64,000 nucleotides of DNA from Variovorax atrisoli 110B (GTDB lineage Bacteria; Pseudomonadota; Gammaproteobacteria; Burkholderiales; Burkholderiaceae_C). The notes under the pieces are model-generated. The model was not told where the DNA came from, searched no databases, and saw nothing but the letters and a program-made list of their open reading frames with translations. The DNA is taken from contig NZ_KB907459.1 in assembly GCF_000382045.1 (NCBI RefSeq), positions 124,001-188,000 on the forward strand. Direction: 5' to 3'. The translations under genes were made by a program, and so were the position numbers. Below, one piece after another: positions 24,586-32,490 of the stretch. How positions within the stretch are numbered: position 1 is the first letter of the stretch; the number at the start of each line of letters is the position of its first letter.

Positions 24586-26066
24586 CCGCGTTCGAGCAAA
24601 CGATGAGCCTGGGAGATGCACGATCAGGCCGTGCCACAGCGCGTCGCCGGGTCATTGCGGTCGACCTCGACGGAACGCTGATTCGATCGGACCTGTTGGT
24701 CGAGAGCATTTTCCTGATGCTGCGCTACCGGCCGCTGTTGTTCTTGAAGGCGCTGTTCTGGCTGCTGAAGGGGAAAGCCTATTTCAAACGGCGGGTTGCC
24801 GATGTGGCGACGCCGGTCATTGACACGCTTCCCTACAACAAGCCCCTGGTGGCTTGGCTTGAGAGCCAGAAGACCCTGGGCGACGTGCACCTAGTGCTAG
24901 CGACGGCTTCCGACGTGCGGCTTGCGCGTCAGGTGGCTGACCACCTGGGCATCTTCGACGAGGTGCTCGGCACCGAGGCGAAGAACCTTGCTTCCGCGCA
25001 CAAGCGGGACGCCCTGGTTTCCCGCTATGGCGAGCAACGCTTCGAATACATCGGCAACTCGACTGCCGACTTGGACGTCTGGCGTTCCGCGAGCGTCGCC
25101 CATGTCGTGAACCCCGAGTTCAACGTGTTGGGGCGTGCACGTCGCCTCGGGCGGCTGGGGGAGGTGTTCGATGATCGAGTGGGATACCTGCGTGTGTTGC
25201 GCAAGGCGCTGCGGCTGCACCAGTGGGCCAAGAACCTTCTAGTGTTCGTGCCCTTGCTGGCAACGCACAAGTTGAGCCACTGGCAACTGCTGGGTGATTG
25301 CGCGCTCGCGTTCCTGTGCTTCGGTGCTTGTGCCTCCAGCGTATACCTGCTGAACGACCTGCTCGACCTCAAGGACGACCGCAGGCACCGCACGAAGTGC
25401 AATCGGCCCCTTGCGGCCGGGACATTCCCGGTCTTCCACGCCATGGTTTGGATGCCCGCGCTGCTGGTGTTCGCGTTCGGTGCGTCGCTGCTGTGGCTGC
25501 CAGCGAGATTTGCGGCGGTTCTCGGGGTGTACTACCTCTTGACGCTGGCGTATTCGCTCTGGATCAAGCGGGTGGTCATGCTCGACGTGGTTACGCTGGC
25601 GATGCTCTACACGGTGCGCGTCGTCGCTGGCGCGGCCGCGATCGTCGCGCCGTTGACGTTCTGGATCCTGGCATTCTGCATCTTTATGTTTCTGAGCCTT
25701 GCCTTCGTCAAGCGGTACACCGAGCTTTATGAGGCCAGGGAGCAAGGTCGGGAAGACGCTGCGCCGGGGCGAGGCTATGAGGTCCAGGATTTCGAGCTTC
25801 TGGCGTCCTTGGGTGGTTCCTCGGGATATCTGTCGGTGCTCGTGCTCGCCCTGTACATCAACGACGTGGCCTCGCTGCACCTGTATGAGCACCCGAAGCT
25901 GCTGTGGATCGCGTGCCCGCTACTTCTGTTCTGGTTGAGCCGGGTCTGGCTGATCGCACACCGGGGGCGCATGAATGACGATCCGATCGTCTTCGCGCTG
26001 CGCGACCGTGTCAGCCGCTGGATCGGCATTGCGTTCGCCGCCACTTTCGTCGCTGCCGCGTTTTGA
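24582..26066 (+). CDS. HAD phosphatase-UbiA fusion: polyprenyl-phosphate phosphoribosyltransferase
   Basis: A 494-residue two-domain protein. Residues about 22-190 are a HAD-type phosphatase: AVDLDGT (Asp28/Asp30), a Thr/Ser in ATAS at 107-110, and GNSTADLDVW at 158-167. Residues about 205-494 are a UbiA-fold membrane prenyltransferase with RLHQWAKNLLVF, the metal motif NDLLDLKDD at 258-266, KCNRPLAAG, and a second motif around YSLWIKRVVMLDVV, with about eight helices. In mycobacteria the UbiA enzyme Rv3806c joins PRPP to decaprenyl phosphate and a separate phosphatase removes the 5-phosphate. Here one chain could do both. The genes for DprE1 and DprE2 follow, with a TTGA overlap. Confidence 0.85.
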   Translation: MTAFEQTMSLGDARSGRATARRRVIAVDLDGTLIRSDLLVESIFLMLRYRPLLFLKALFWLLKGKAYFKRRVADVATPVIDTLPYNKPLVAWLESQKTLGDVHLVLATASDVRLARQVADHLGIFDEVLGTEAKNLASAHKRDALVSRYGEQRFEYIGNSTADLDVWRSASVAHVVNPEFNVLGRARRLGRLGEVFDDRVGYLRVLRKALRLHQWAKNLLVFVPLLATHKLSHWQLLGDCALAFLCFGACASSVYLLNDLLDLKDDRRHRTKCNRPLAAGTFPVFHAMVWMPALLVFAFGASLLWLPARFAAVLGVYYLLTLAYSLWIKRVVMLDVVTLAMLYTVRVVAGAAAIVAPLTFWILAFCIFMFLSLAFVKRYTELYEAREQGREDAAPGRGYEVQDFELLASLGGSSGYLSVLVLALYINDVASLHLYEHPKLLWIACPLLLFWLSRVWLIAHRGRMNDDPIVFALRDRVSRWIGIAFAATFVAAAF

Positions 26067-27385
26067 ACTCGTCCGCACGCCTGTCGTGGGGGCGGTATCC
26101 CCCCCACCCGCAAACGGCGCACGCCGTTCATTGGCCGTCCGAGGTCGAAGGCGCTGCCGCATCCGCGCTGGCGCAAGGCAGCGGCGGCACGCTCGCGTTC
26201 GGCATGGGGCGCAGCTATGGCGACTCATGTATGGCGGAGTCCGACCATGTCGTGGCGACCGCGGGCATGGACCGGGTGATCGCCGCGGACTGGGAAACCG
26301 GTGTGGTCGCTGCGCAAGCCGGCCTTACGCTGGGAGCGCTCATCGATATCGCGCTGCCTCGGGGCTGGTTCCTGCCAGTCACGCCGGGAACAAAGTTCGT
26401 CACGCTCGGCGGCGCCGTGGCCAACGACGTGCACGGCAAGAATCATCATGTGACGGGCACATTCGGTTGCCACGTCAGGCGGCTGGCGCTGTTCAGGACG
26501 CAGGATGGGGTGGTCGGCTGCTCGCCGCAGGACAACGCCGAGTTGTTTCGTGCGAGCATCGGCGGGCTGGGCCTGACCGGCATCGTGCTGTCGGTCGAGA
26601 TCCAGTTGCGTCGCGTGCCCTCTGCCTACATGGCGCAACGCTCGATCAAATTTGGAGGACTGGACGAGTTCTTCGACTTGTCCGAGCAGTTCGATGCACA
26701 GCACGAATATGCCGTGGCCTGGGTTGACTGCCTCGCCACCGGTCGGCAGGCGGGGCGAGGACACTACATCGTGGGCAACCACGCACAGGAGGGCGGGTTG
26801 CAGGTCGCTCCCGCGAGACCGAAGAGCATGCCGGTCGATCCTCCCGTGTCGCTAGTCAATGCGGCGAGCCTGCGAATCTTCAATACGCTGTACTACCACC
26901 GACAACAATCCCCGCAAGTTCAGTCGACGGTTGGCTACGACCCATTCTTCTACCCGCTTGACAAACTGCTGCACTGGAACCGGATGTATGGGCGGGACGG
27001 GTTCCAGCAATATCAGTGCGTCGTGCCGTTTGCCAGCTCGCGTGATGTGATTCATGCGGTGCTTGCGGAAATTGCACGCAGCGGTAGCGGGTCCTTCCTT
27101 GCCGTACTCAAGCGCTGCGGCGATATCTCATCACCCGGACTTCTGTCCTTCCCTCTGCCAGGCGTGTCGCTGGCACTCGACTTCGCGCAGCGCGACGAGG
27201 CCAACGTACGGTTGTTCGCCAAGCTGGACGCACTGATCCATGAGGCGAGAGGACGCTTATACCCAGCGAAGGACGCGCATATGAGCGCGGCGCATTTCCA
27301 GCGAGCCTACCCCGCGTGGCCCCAAGTGGAAGCACTGCGCGACCCCAATCTGAAATCGCGGTTCTGGAACCGTGTCACCTCCTGA
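26063..27385 (+). CDS. dprE1: DprE1-like polyprenylphosphoryl-ribose 2'-oxidase
   Basis: A 440-residue FAD-linked oxidase of the VAO/aldonolactone-oxidase fold. In mycobacteria DprE1 oxidises C2 of decaprenylphosphoryl-ribose. The FAD domain has AFGMGRSYGDSCMAES (45-60) and VTLGGAVANDVHGKNHHVTGTFG. HGKNHH at 124-129 carries the histidine that corresponds to the FAD-contacting His132 of the mycobacterial enzyme. LYPAKD (Lys403) matches catalytic Lys418. The residue aligned to the benzothiazinone target Cys387 is Ala371 (VSLALDF against WNVCVDF). The start is TTG in a TTGA overlap with the previous gene. dprE2 follows after 10 bases. Confidence 0.88.
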   Translation: MNSSARLSWGRYPPHPQTAHAVHWPSEVEGAAASALAQGSGGTLAFGMGRSYGDSCMAESDHVVATAGMDRVIAADWETGVVAAQAGLTLGALIDIALPRGWFLPVTPGTKFVTLGGAVANDVHGKNHHVTGTFGCHVRRLALFRTQDGVVGCSPQDNAELFRASIGGLGLTGIVLSVEIQLRRVPSAYMAQRSIKFGGLDEFFDLSEQFDAQHEYAVAWVDCLATGRQAGRGHYIVGNHAQEGGLQVAPARPKSMPVDPPVSLVNAASLRIFNTLYYHRQQSPQVQSTVGYDPFFYPLDKLLHWNRMYGRDGFQQYQCVVPFASSRDVIHAVLAEIARSGSGSFLAVLKRCGDISSPGLLSFPLPGVSLALDFAQRDEANVRLFAKLDALIHEARGRLYPAKDAHMSAAHFQRAYPAWPQVEALRDPNLKSRFWNRVTS

Positions 27386-27395
27386 GACCTATTCC

Positions 27396-28145
27396 ATGTC
27401 AACAAAAAAGAAAATCCTTATCGTCGGTGCGACCTCCGGTATCGCGGAGGCCGTGGCGCGGGAATATGCCGGCGCAGGCTGCACCTTTGCGCTGGTCGCC
27501 CGTTCGCAGGAGAAGCTCGAGGTCGTCGCAAGCGACTTGAGGGCCCGCGGCGCCGCGGGGGTGTCCACCTATGTGTGGAACGCGACCGAGCCGAAGAGGT
27601 TCCCTGATGTCGTTGAGCGCGCGTGGCGCGATCTTGGCGAAGTCGACGTGACGTTGATTGCCCACGGGACGCTGCCCGATCAGGCGCGTGCGGCGGCAGA
27701 CCTTGACTACGCGATCGAGCAGTTCCGCACCAACGGCGAAAGCGCGATCGTTTGCATGCTCGCCCTTGCGCCCCGGTTCGAGGCGCAGGGGGGGGGCACG
27801 CTTGCGGTGATCGGTTCCGTGGCCGGCGATCGTGGCCGGCCGAGCAACTTTCTCTATGGCGCCGCCAAGAGCAGCGTGGAGGCTTTTGCTTCTGGCATGC
27901 GGGGAAGGCTTTTCAAGCGCGGCGTCAACTTGTTGCTGATTAAGCCGGGCTTCGTTGCCACGCCCATGACGGCCGGCCTTGACCTCCCGAAGAAGCTGAC
28001 CGCGACGCCGCAGCGCGTGGCGAGGACGATCGTCGATGCGGTGAGCGCGAGGAAGTCCGTCATCTATGTACCGTGGTTCTGGCAAGTCATCATGACAATC
28101 ATCAAGATGATTCCGACATTCGTCTTTAAGAAGCTGGGGCTGTAA
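27396..28145 (+). CDS. dprE2: DprE2-like polyprenylphosphoryl-2-keto-ribose reductase (SDR)
   Basis: A 249-residue classical SDR starting MSTKKKILIVGATSGIAEAVARE. The active site is Ser in VIGSVAGDRGRPSNFLYGAAKSSVEAF, with YxxxK as YGAAK near residue 155. The C-terminal block PWFWQVIMTIIKMIPTFVFKKLGL is membrane-seeking and strongly like the end of mycobacterial DprE2. DprE2 reduces the 2-keto intermediate to polyprenylphosphoryl-D-arabinose. Its place directly after the DprE1 gene supports the assignment over other SDR roles. A GTG at 27372 is an alternative start. Confidence 0.85.
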   Translation: MSTKKKILIVGATSGIAEAVAREYAGAGCTFALVARSQEKLEVVASDLRARGAAGVSTYVWNATEPKRFPDVVERAWRDLGEVDVTLIAHGTLPDQARAAADLDYAIEQFRTNGESAIVCMLALAPRFEAQGGGTLAVIGSVAGDRGRPSNFLYGAAKSSVEAFASGMRGRLFKRGVNLLLIKPGFVATPMTAGLDLPKKLTATPQRVARTIVDAVSARKSVIYVPWFWQVIMTIIKMIPTFVFKKLGL

Positions 28146-28163
28146 GGGGTGAGGAGCAACTCG

Positions 28164-30194
28164 ATGAGCGAACCGGTTCGAGGAAATCCTGCGAACGATG
28201 TCGAATGGCGGTCTTGGTGGATCGTTTTTCTTGCCGTCTTCGCCATGGTCTTGGCAACCGCCGCCGGCTTCGTCTTCGGACCCTACCGGCTGGAGGTTGG
28301 CGACTTCGCGGCCAACGCGCTGAATATCATTCGCGCCAAGAGCTTCCATGAGATCTACGGGAACTACTCGAGGTGGCTGTTCAACCATCCGGGCCCGTTC
28401 TTTTTCTACGTGTACGCTCTCGGCGAGATAATTCTGGTCGACCTCTTGCATGTCGTTCCCTCGCCGCATCAGGCGCATGTGTTCTTCGGCATCCTGCTTC
28501 AGAGCGGATTCATCGCAAGTTCTGTCGCCATCTCATTGTTTTTGGTGCGCGACAAGAGGATTCTTGTCGCGTGGATTCTGGTAGCGTGCTTGGGCGCGGG
28601 AATCGGCTACATCGCGGTATCGAGCATCTGGGCGCCACATGTGCTGTTCGGCCCTTACCTGCTGCTCCTGATTTCCTCGACGGCGCTGAGCTTGGGTTGG
28701 TTTCGCTTCCTTCCCGTGTGCGTCTTCTGTGTTTGCGTCCTGTGCCATGGGCACATTGCGCAACCAGTGTTGACGTTTCCCGTTTTTCTGGCTGCCATCC
28801 TGGGTTTTGCGTGGGTCGCGAAATCGCGGCAGGTGCTCGATCCAGCCTGGACTTCCCGCAGCAAGCGCGTGCGGGGTCTTGCGATCTCATTCGTGATCGT
28901 GAGCGTTTTCCTGATTCCTCTCATTATCGACCTGACCCGTTGCCCGGATTGCAATGCGGTGCGCGTCCTGACCTACATGAAGTCGAATCATGATCAGACG
29001 CCTAGATTTAACCAGGCGATGAACTACGTTGCGTCCTATTTCGTCTTCGACAGAAAGCCGGAGTGGCTGGACACAGCTCGGGACGTGAAGCTGGGCAGCC
29101 TCAAAGTTCTTTTCGAACTTCTTGTAGTGGCTGCTGCCTTGCTCCTTCCGACGAAGTGGCTGCTGAACCTGAAGACATCGAGGGTCGAACTGCAGCGCCT
29201 CGCGCTGTTCTGCGTCCTGGCCCTGGTGTTCTCCACGCTTTGGGCGCTTCGAATCACGGGGCCGCTCTATGAATTCAACTCCTTCTTCGTGTACTCGATC
29301 GTGGGCCTGCTCGGGTTGCTGGTCGTTTACTGCCTGATCGCCCGGCTACCTCGCCCGGTGTTACTGGTTTTTTCGCTGCTTTGGATGGCGTGCGCTTTTT
29401 TCATCGTGCCGCGGTACAACGCGAACTTCGAGGTTTTCAGCAAGCACTCGACAATCTTGGGCGGCAGCGAGCCGGTGCATTTTGAGAAGCCTGGGAACCG
29501 GGTCGTCATCAACCAGATCGACGGGCAGGATTGGGGTATCAATACCGGTCTGGCTGTGCGCTTGACCCGATCGAAGGTTCCCTACTTCGTGCCCAGAGAC
29601 TGGACCTATGTCTTCGGCTGGGAAACCGGCTATACCGAAGAGCTTTTGAAAAACAAGGACGGCGGGATGGAGATCTGGAACGCCAAGGTCAACCATCTTC
29701 CCTCCGAATTCACGGAGAGAGACTATTGCCGGATCCGCAGCGATTCACCGATCCTGGACACCCATGGCGAGATCGAAAAATTCAATCCGCTGAAAGCGAG
29801 ATGCGCAATCGTCGCCACGCCGTCCGCGCGTCCCGGCAAACCAGACGAGTGGGAGTGGTTGTCCGCCAACGTGCTCGCGTTGCAATTCAGGTCTAGGAGT
29901 GCATCGAAGCCGGTCGACCTAAGCTTCGAGGTCTTCCCCTATCTGGGTAACGGAAAGATCAAATCGCAGCACATGAATGTGCTCATCAATGGCGAAGATA
30001 TTGCCAGCGAGGATGTTTTAGGTCCTGGAATCGTTCATGTGACTGTCGCCCCAGCGCTCTGGAACAGGTCTGCTACCACGACGGTATTGTTGAAGGTTGA
30101 TGGAAAGCAGTCCCCCAAGGAGCTGGGGCTTTCCAGCGACGAGCGGCGCCTCTCCATTGGATTGCTCGGTGTTGGCGTTCGCTACGCGCAATAG
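28164..30194 (+). CDS. GT-C-type membrane glycosyltransferase, candidate arabinofuranosyltransferase
   Basis: A 676-residue protein with about ten membrane helices in residues 14-430, then a soluble periplasmic part. Asp47 in LEVGDFAAN lies in the first periplasmic loop, where GT-C enzymes keep their catalytic acid, and FNHPGPFFFY follows at 73-82, a pattern seen in polyprenyl-phosphate-sugar-using GT-C proteins. Residues about 565-676 form a module with VLINGEDI and SSDERRLSIGLLG that is shared with the 17828 gene product. The ATG at 28164 has GAGGAG eight bases upstream; a GTG at 28149 is less likely. From its place behind dprE1-dprE2 I infer that it uses polyprenyl-phosphoryl-arabinose. 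It is less GC-rich than average here. Confidence 0.65.
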   Translation: MSEPVRGNPANDVEWRSWWIVFLAVFAMVLATAAGFVFGPYRLEVGDFAANALNIIRAKSFHEIYGNYSRWLFNHPGPFFFYVYALGEIILVDLLHVVPSPHQAHVFFGILLQSGFIASSVAISLFLVRDKRILVAWILVACLGAGIGYIAVSSIWAPHVLFGPYLLLLISSTALSLGWFRFLPVCVFCVCVLCHGHIAQPVLTFPVFLAAILGFAWVAKSRQVLDPAWTSRSKRVRGLAISFVIVSVFLIPLIIDLTRCPDCNAVRVLTYMKSNHDQTPRFNQAMNYVASYFVFDRKPEWLDTARDVKLGSLKVLFELLVVAAALLLPTKWLLNLKTSRVELQRLALFCVLALVFSTLWALRITGPLYEFNSFFVYSIVGLLGLLVVYCLIARLPRPVLLVFSLLWMACAFFIVPRYNANFEVFSKHSTILGGSEPVHFEKPGNRVVINQIDGQDWGINTGLAVRLTRSKVPYFVPRDWTYVFGWETGYTEELLKNKDGGMEIWNAKVNHLPSEFTERDYCRIRSDSPILDTHGEIEKFNPLKARCAIVATPSARPGKPDEWEWLSANVLALQFRSRSASKPVDLSFEVFPYLGNGKIKSQHMNVLINGEDIASEDVLGPGIVHVTVAPALWNRSATTTVLLKVDGKQSPKELGLSSDERRLSIGLLGVGVRYAQ

Positions 30195-30227
30195 CATGTG
30201 CCTCATTTTGTTTGTTAGGGTTTCGTT

Positions 30228-31157
30228 ATGAAAATAGTTCTTCCTGGAGGGGCAGGCCTCGTCGGGCAAAACCTGGTTGCTCGGCTGAATCGCGAGAAGT
30301 TCACCCAGATCGTGGTGCTGGACAAGCACCGTCCCAACCTTGAGGTGCTGGCGCGTGCGCATCCCGAAGTGATTGCGCAATATGCCGATGTCTCCAAGCC
30401 CGGCGACTGGCTTGCCCATTTCGAAGGTGCAGATGTGGTGGTCATGCTGCAGGCGCAGATTGGTGGCATCGACTACCAAGAGTTCATCGACAACAACGTG
30501 ACTTCCACGGTGCTCATTCTCGAAGCCATCAAGAAGAACCAGGTGCCGCAATTGGTCCACATCAGCTCGTCGGTGGTGGAGTCCGTGGCCGACGACTTCT
30601 ATACCCGCAGTAAGAAGGACCAGGAGCGTCTGGTGCTGGACAGCGGCATCGAATGTCCGGTGCTACGGCCAACCCTGATGTTCGGGTGGTTCGACCGGAA
30701 GCATCTCGGATGGCTGTCGCGCTTTATGGCGAAGATGCCTGTGTTTCCTGTGCCGGGGAACGGCAAGTTCATGCGTCAGCCGCTATACGTCGGCGACTTC
30801 TGCAACGTGATCATCAGTTGCATCGAGAACAACATCCGCACCGGAATCTTCAACATCACCGGGCATCAGCAGGTCGACTACATCGACATCATTCGCGAGA
30901 TCAAGCGCGCCACCAAGGCGAAGGCCCGGATCGTCAAGATTCCCTATGGCCTGTTCTACGGCTTGCTGTGGACCTGGGCGTTATTCGATCGCAATCCCCC
31001 GTTTACCACGCAACAACTCCAAGCCCTGGTGGCGCGCGACGAGTTCGAGGTGATCGACTGGCCCGGCATCTTCGGTGTGCGCAGCACGCCGTTCAACGAG
31101 GCTGTGCAAGAGACCTTCAATCACCCGGTCTATAGCAAGATTGCACTGGAGTTCTGA
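30228..31157 (+). CDS. NAD-dependent epimerase/dehydratase of the arabinose module
   Basis: A 309-residue extended SDR. MKIVLPGGAGLVGQNLVARL is the NAD fold, HISSSVVES carries the active-site serine region, and FYTRSKKDQER gives YxxxK near residue 125. FMRQPLYVGDFCNVI is typical of nucleotide-sugar or lipid-sugar epimerases. The exact substrate is unknown. It lies 33 bases after the GT-C gene and 4 bases before an FAD enzyme, so it belongs to the same operon and may act on a sugar or a lipid-linked sugar. Confidence 0.7.
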   Translation: MKIVLPGGAGLVGQNLVARLNREKFTQIVVLDKHRPNLEVLARAHPEVIAQYADVSKPGDWLAHFEGADVVVMLQAQIGGIDYQEFIDNNVTSTVLILEAIKKNQVPQLVHISSSVVESVADDFYTRSKKDQERLVLDSGIECPVLRPTLMFGWFDRKHLGWLSRFMAKMPVFPVPGNGKFMRQPLYVGDFCNVIISCIENNIRTGIFNITGHQQVDYIDIIREIKRATKAKARIVKIPYGLFYGLLWTWALFDRNPPFTTQQLQALVARDEFEVIDWPGIFGVRSTPFNEAVQETFNHPVYSKIALEF

Positions 31158-31161
31158 CGTG

Positions 31162-32490
31162 ATGGAATCGGACCTTGTTGCCTCGGGCTCATCGCGTGGT
31201 CAGCGCATCGCCGTTCTGGGCGCGGGCCCCATGGGGCTGGCGGTTGCCTACCAACTCGCCCTCGACGGCCATCGACCCGTCGTGTTCGAAGCCGATGACC
31301 GCGTGGGCGGGATGACTGCGGCCTTCGATTTCGGCGGCCTGCAGATTGAGCGGTACTACCATTTCCATTGCACCTCTGACACCGCCTTTTTCAAGGTGCT
31401 CGAGGAACTCGGCCTATCTCCGAAAATGCAATGGGTGGCCACGAAGATGGGCTATTGGTACCAGAACCGTCTTCAGCCGTGGGGAAATCCCATGGCCTTG
31501 CTGACGTTCAAGGGCCTGGGGCCGGTCGCCAAGTTCCGCTACGGCCTGCACGCTTTTCTTTCGACCAGGCGAAACGACTGGAAGCCGCTCGACCACGTCG
31601 AAGCTACCGGCTGGATCAGGCGATGGGTCGGAGCTGAAGCCTACGAGGTGCTGTGGAAGCGGCTGTTCGACTACAAGTTTTACGAGTACACCTCCAACCT
31701 GTCAGCCGCGTGGATATGGAGCCGCATTCGCCGCATCGGGCGTTCCCGGTACAGCCTGTTCAAAGAAAAGCTTGGCTATCTGGAGGGCGGATCGCAAACG
31801 TTGTTGGACGCGATGAAGGCTGCCATCGAGGCGAAGGGTGGCGAGGTCCGTCTCGCGTCGCCGGTCTCGAAGGTGGTGATCGAAGACGGCACCGTGAAGG
31901 GGGTGCAAACGTCTGCGGGGACGGAGGCCTTCAACAAGGTCGTCAGCACCGTTCCCTTGCCCTACGTGCCGCGCCTGATGCCGGAACTGCCGGCGCAAAC
32001 GCTGCAAGCCTTTGCCGCGTTGAAGAACATTGCCGTGGTTTGCGTCATCGCCAAGCTGCGCAAGCCTCTGACGGAGAATTTCTGGCTCAACATCAACGAT
32101 CCCGAGATGGACATTCCGGGGCTGGTGGAATATAGCAATTTGCGGCCACTGAACCCTCACGTCCTGTATGTGCCGTTCTACATGCCAGGCGAGCATCCGA
32201 AGTTCCAGGACGCGGACGAAGTTTTCATGGCCAAGGTTCGCCGGTACTGCATGAAGATCAATCCGGCGCTGACGGAAGACGACTTTGTCGACATGCGCGC
32301 TAGCCGCTACCGCTACGCGCAGCCGATCTGCGATCCAGGCTATTTGGACCGTCTTCCGCCCGCCGCCTTGCCGGTACAGGGGTTGTGGGTGGCCGATACC
32401 TCGTACTACTATCCCGAAGACCGAGGCATCTCGGAAAGCATCGGCTTCGGACGCGAACTGGCAAAGTCGGCCGCGGCCGCGCAAACGTGA
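31162..32490 (+). CDS. NAD(P)/FAD-dependent oxidoreductase (amine-oxidase / UDP-galactopyranose-mutase-like fold)
   Basis: A 442-residue flavoprotein. RIAVLGAGPMGLAVAYQLALDGHRPVVFEADDRVGGMTA (residues about 14-52) is the GxGxxG plus GG-doublet seen in protoporphyrinogen oxidase, desaturases and UDP-galactopyranose mutases. QIERYYHFHCTSDTAFFKVLEELGL resembles the mutase/desaturase substrate region. YLEGGSQTLLDAMKAAIEAKGGEV is typical of the family. The reaction is unknown; oxidation or ring rearrangement of a lipid-linked or nucleotide-linked sugar is possible. It is coupled to the GtrA-like gene by a TGATG overlap. Confidence 0.7.
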   Translation: MESDLVASGSSRGQRIAVLGAGPMGLAVAYQLALDGHRPVVFEADDRVGGMTAAFDFGGLQIERYYHFHCTSDTAFFKVLEELGLSPKMQWVATKMGYWYQNRLQPWGNPMALLTFKGLGPVAKFRYGLHAFLSTRRNDWKPLDHVEATGWIRRWVGAEAYEVLWKRLFDYKFYEYTSNLSAAWIWSRIRRIGRSRYSLFKEKLGYLEGGSQTLLDAMKAAIEAKGGEVRLASPVSKVVIEDGTVKGVQTSAGTEAFNKVVSTVPLPYVPRLMPELPAQTLQAFAALKNIAVVCVIAKLRKPLTENFWLNINDPEMDIPGLVEYSNLRPLNPHVLYVPFYMPGEHPKFQDADEVFMAKVRRYCMKINPALTEDDFVDMRASRYRYAQPICDPGYLDRLPPAALPVQGLWVADTSYYYPEDRGISESIGFGRELAKSAAAAQT

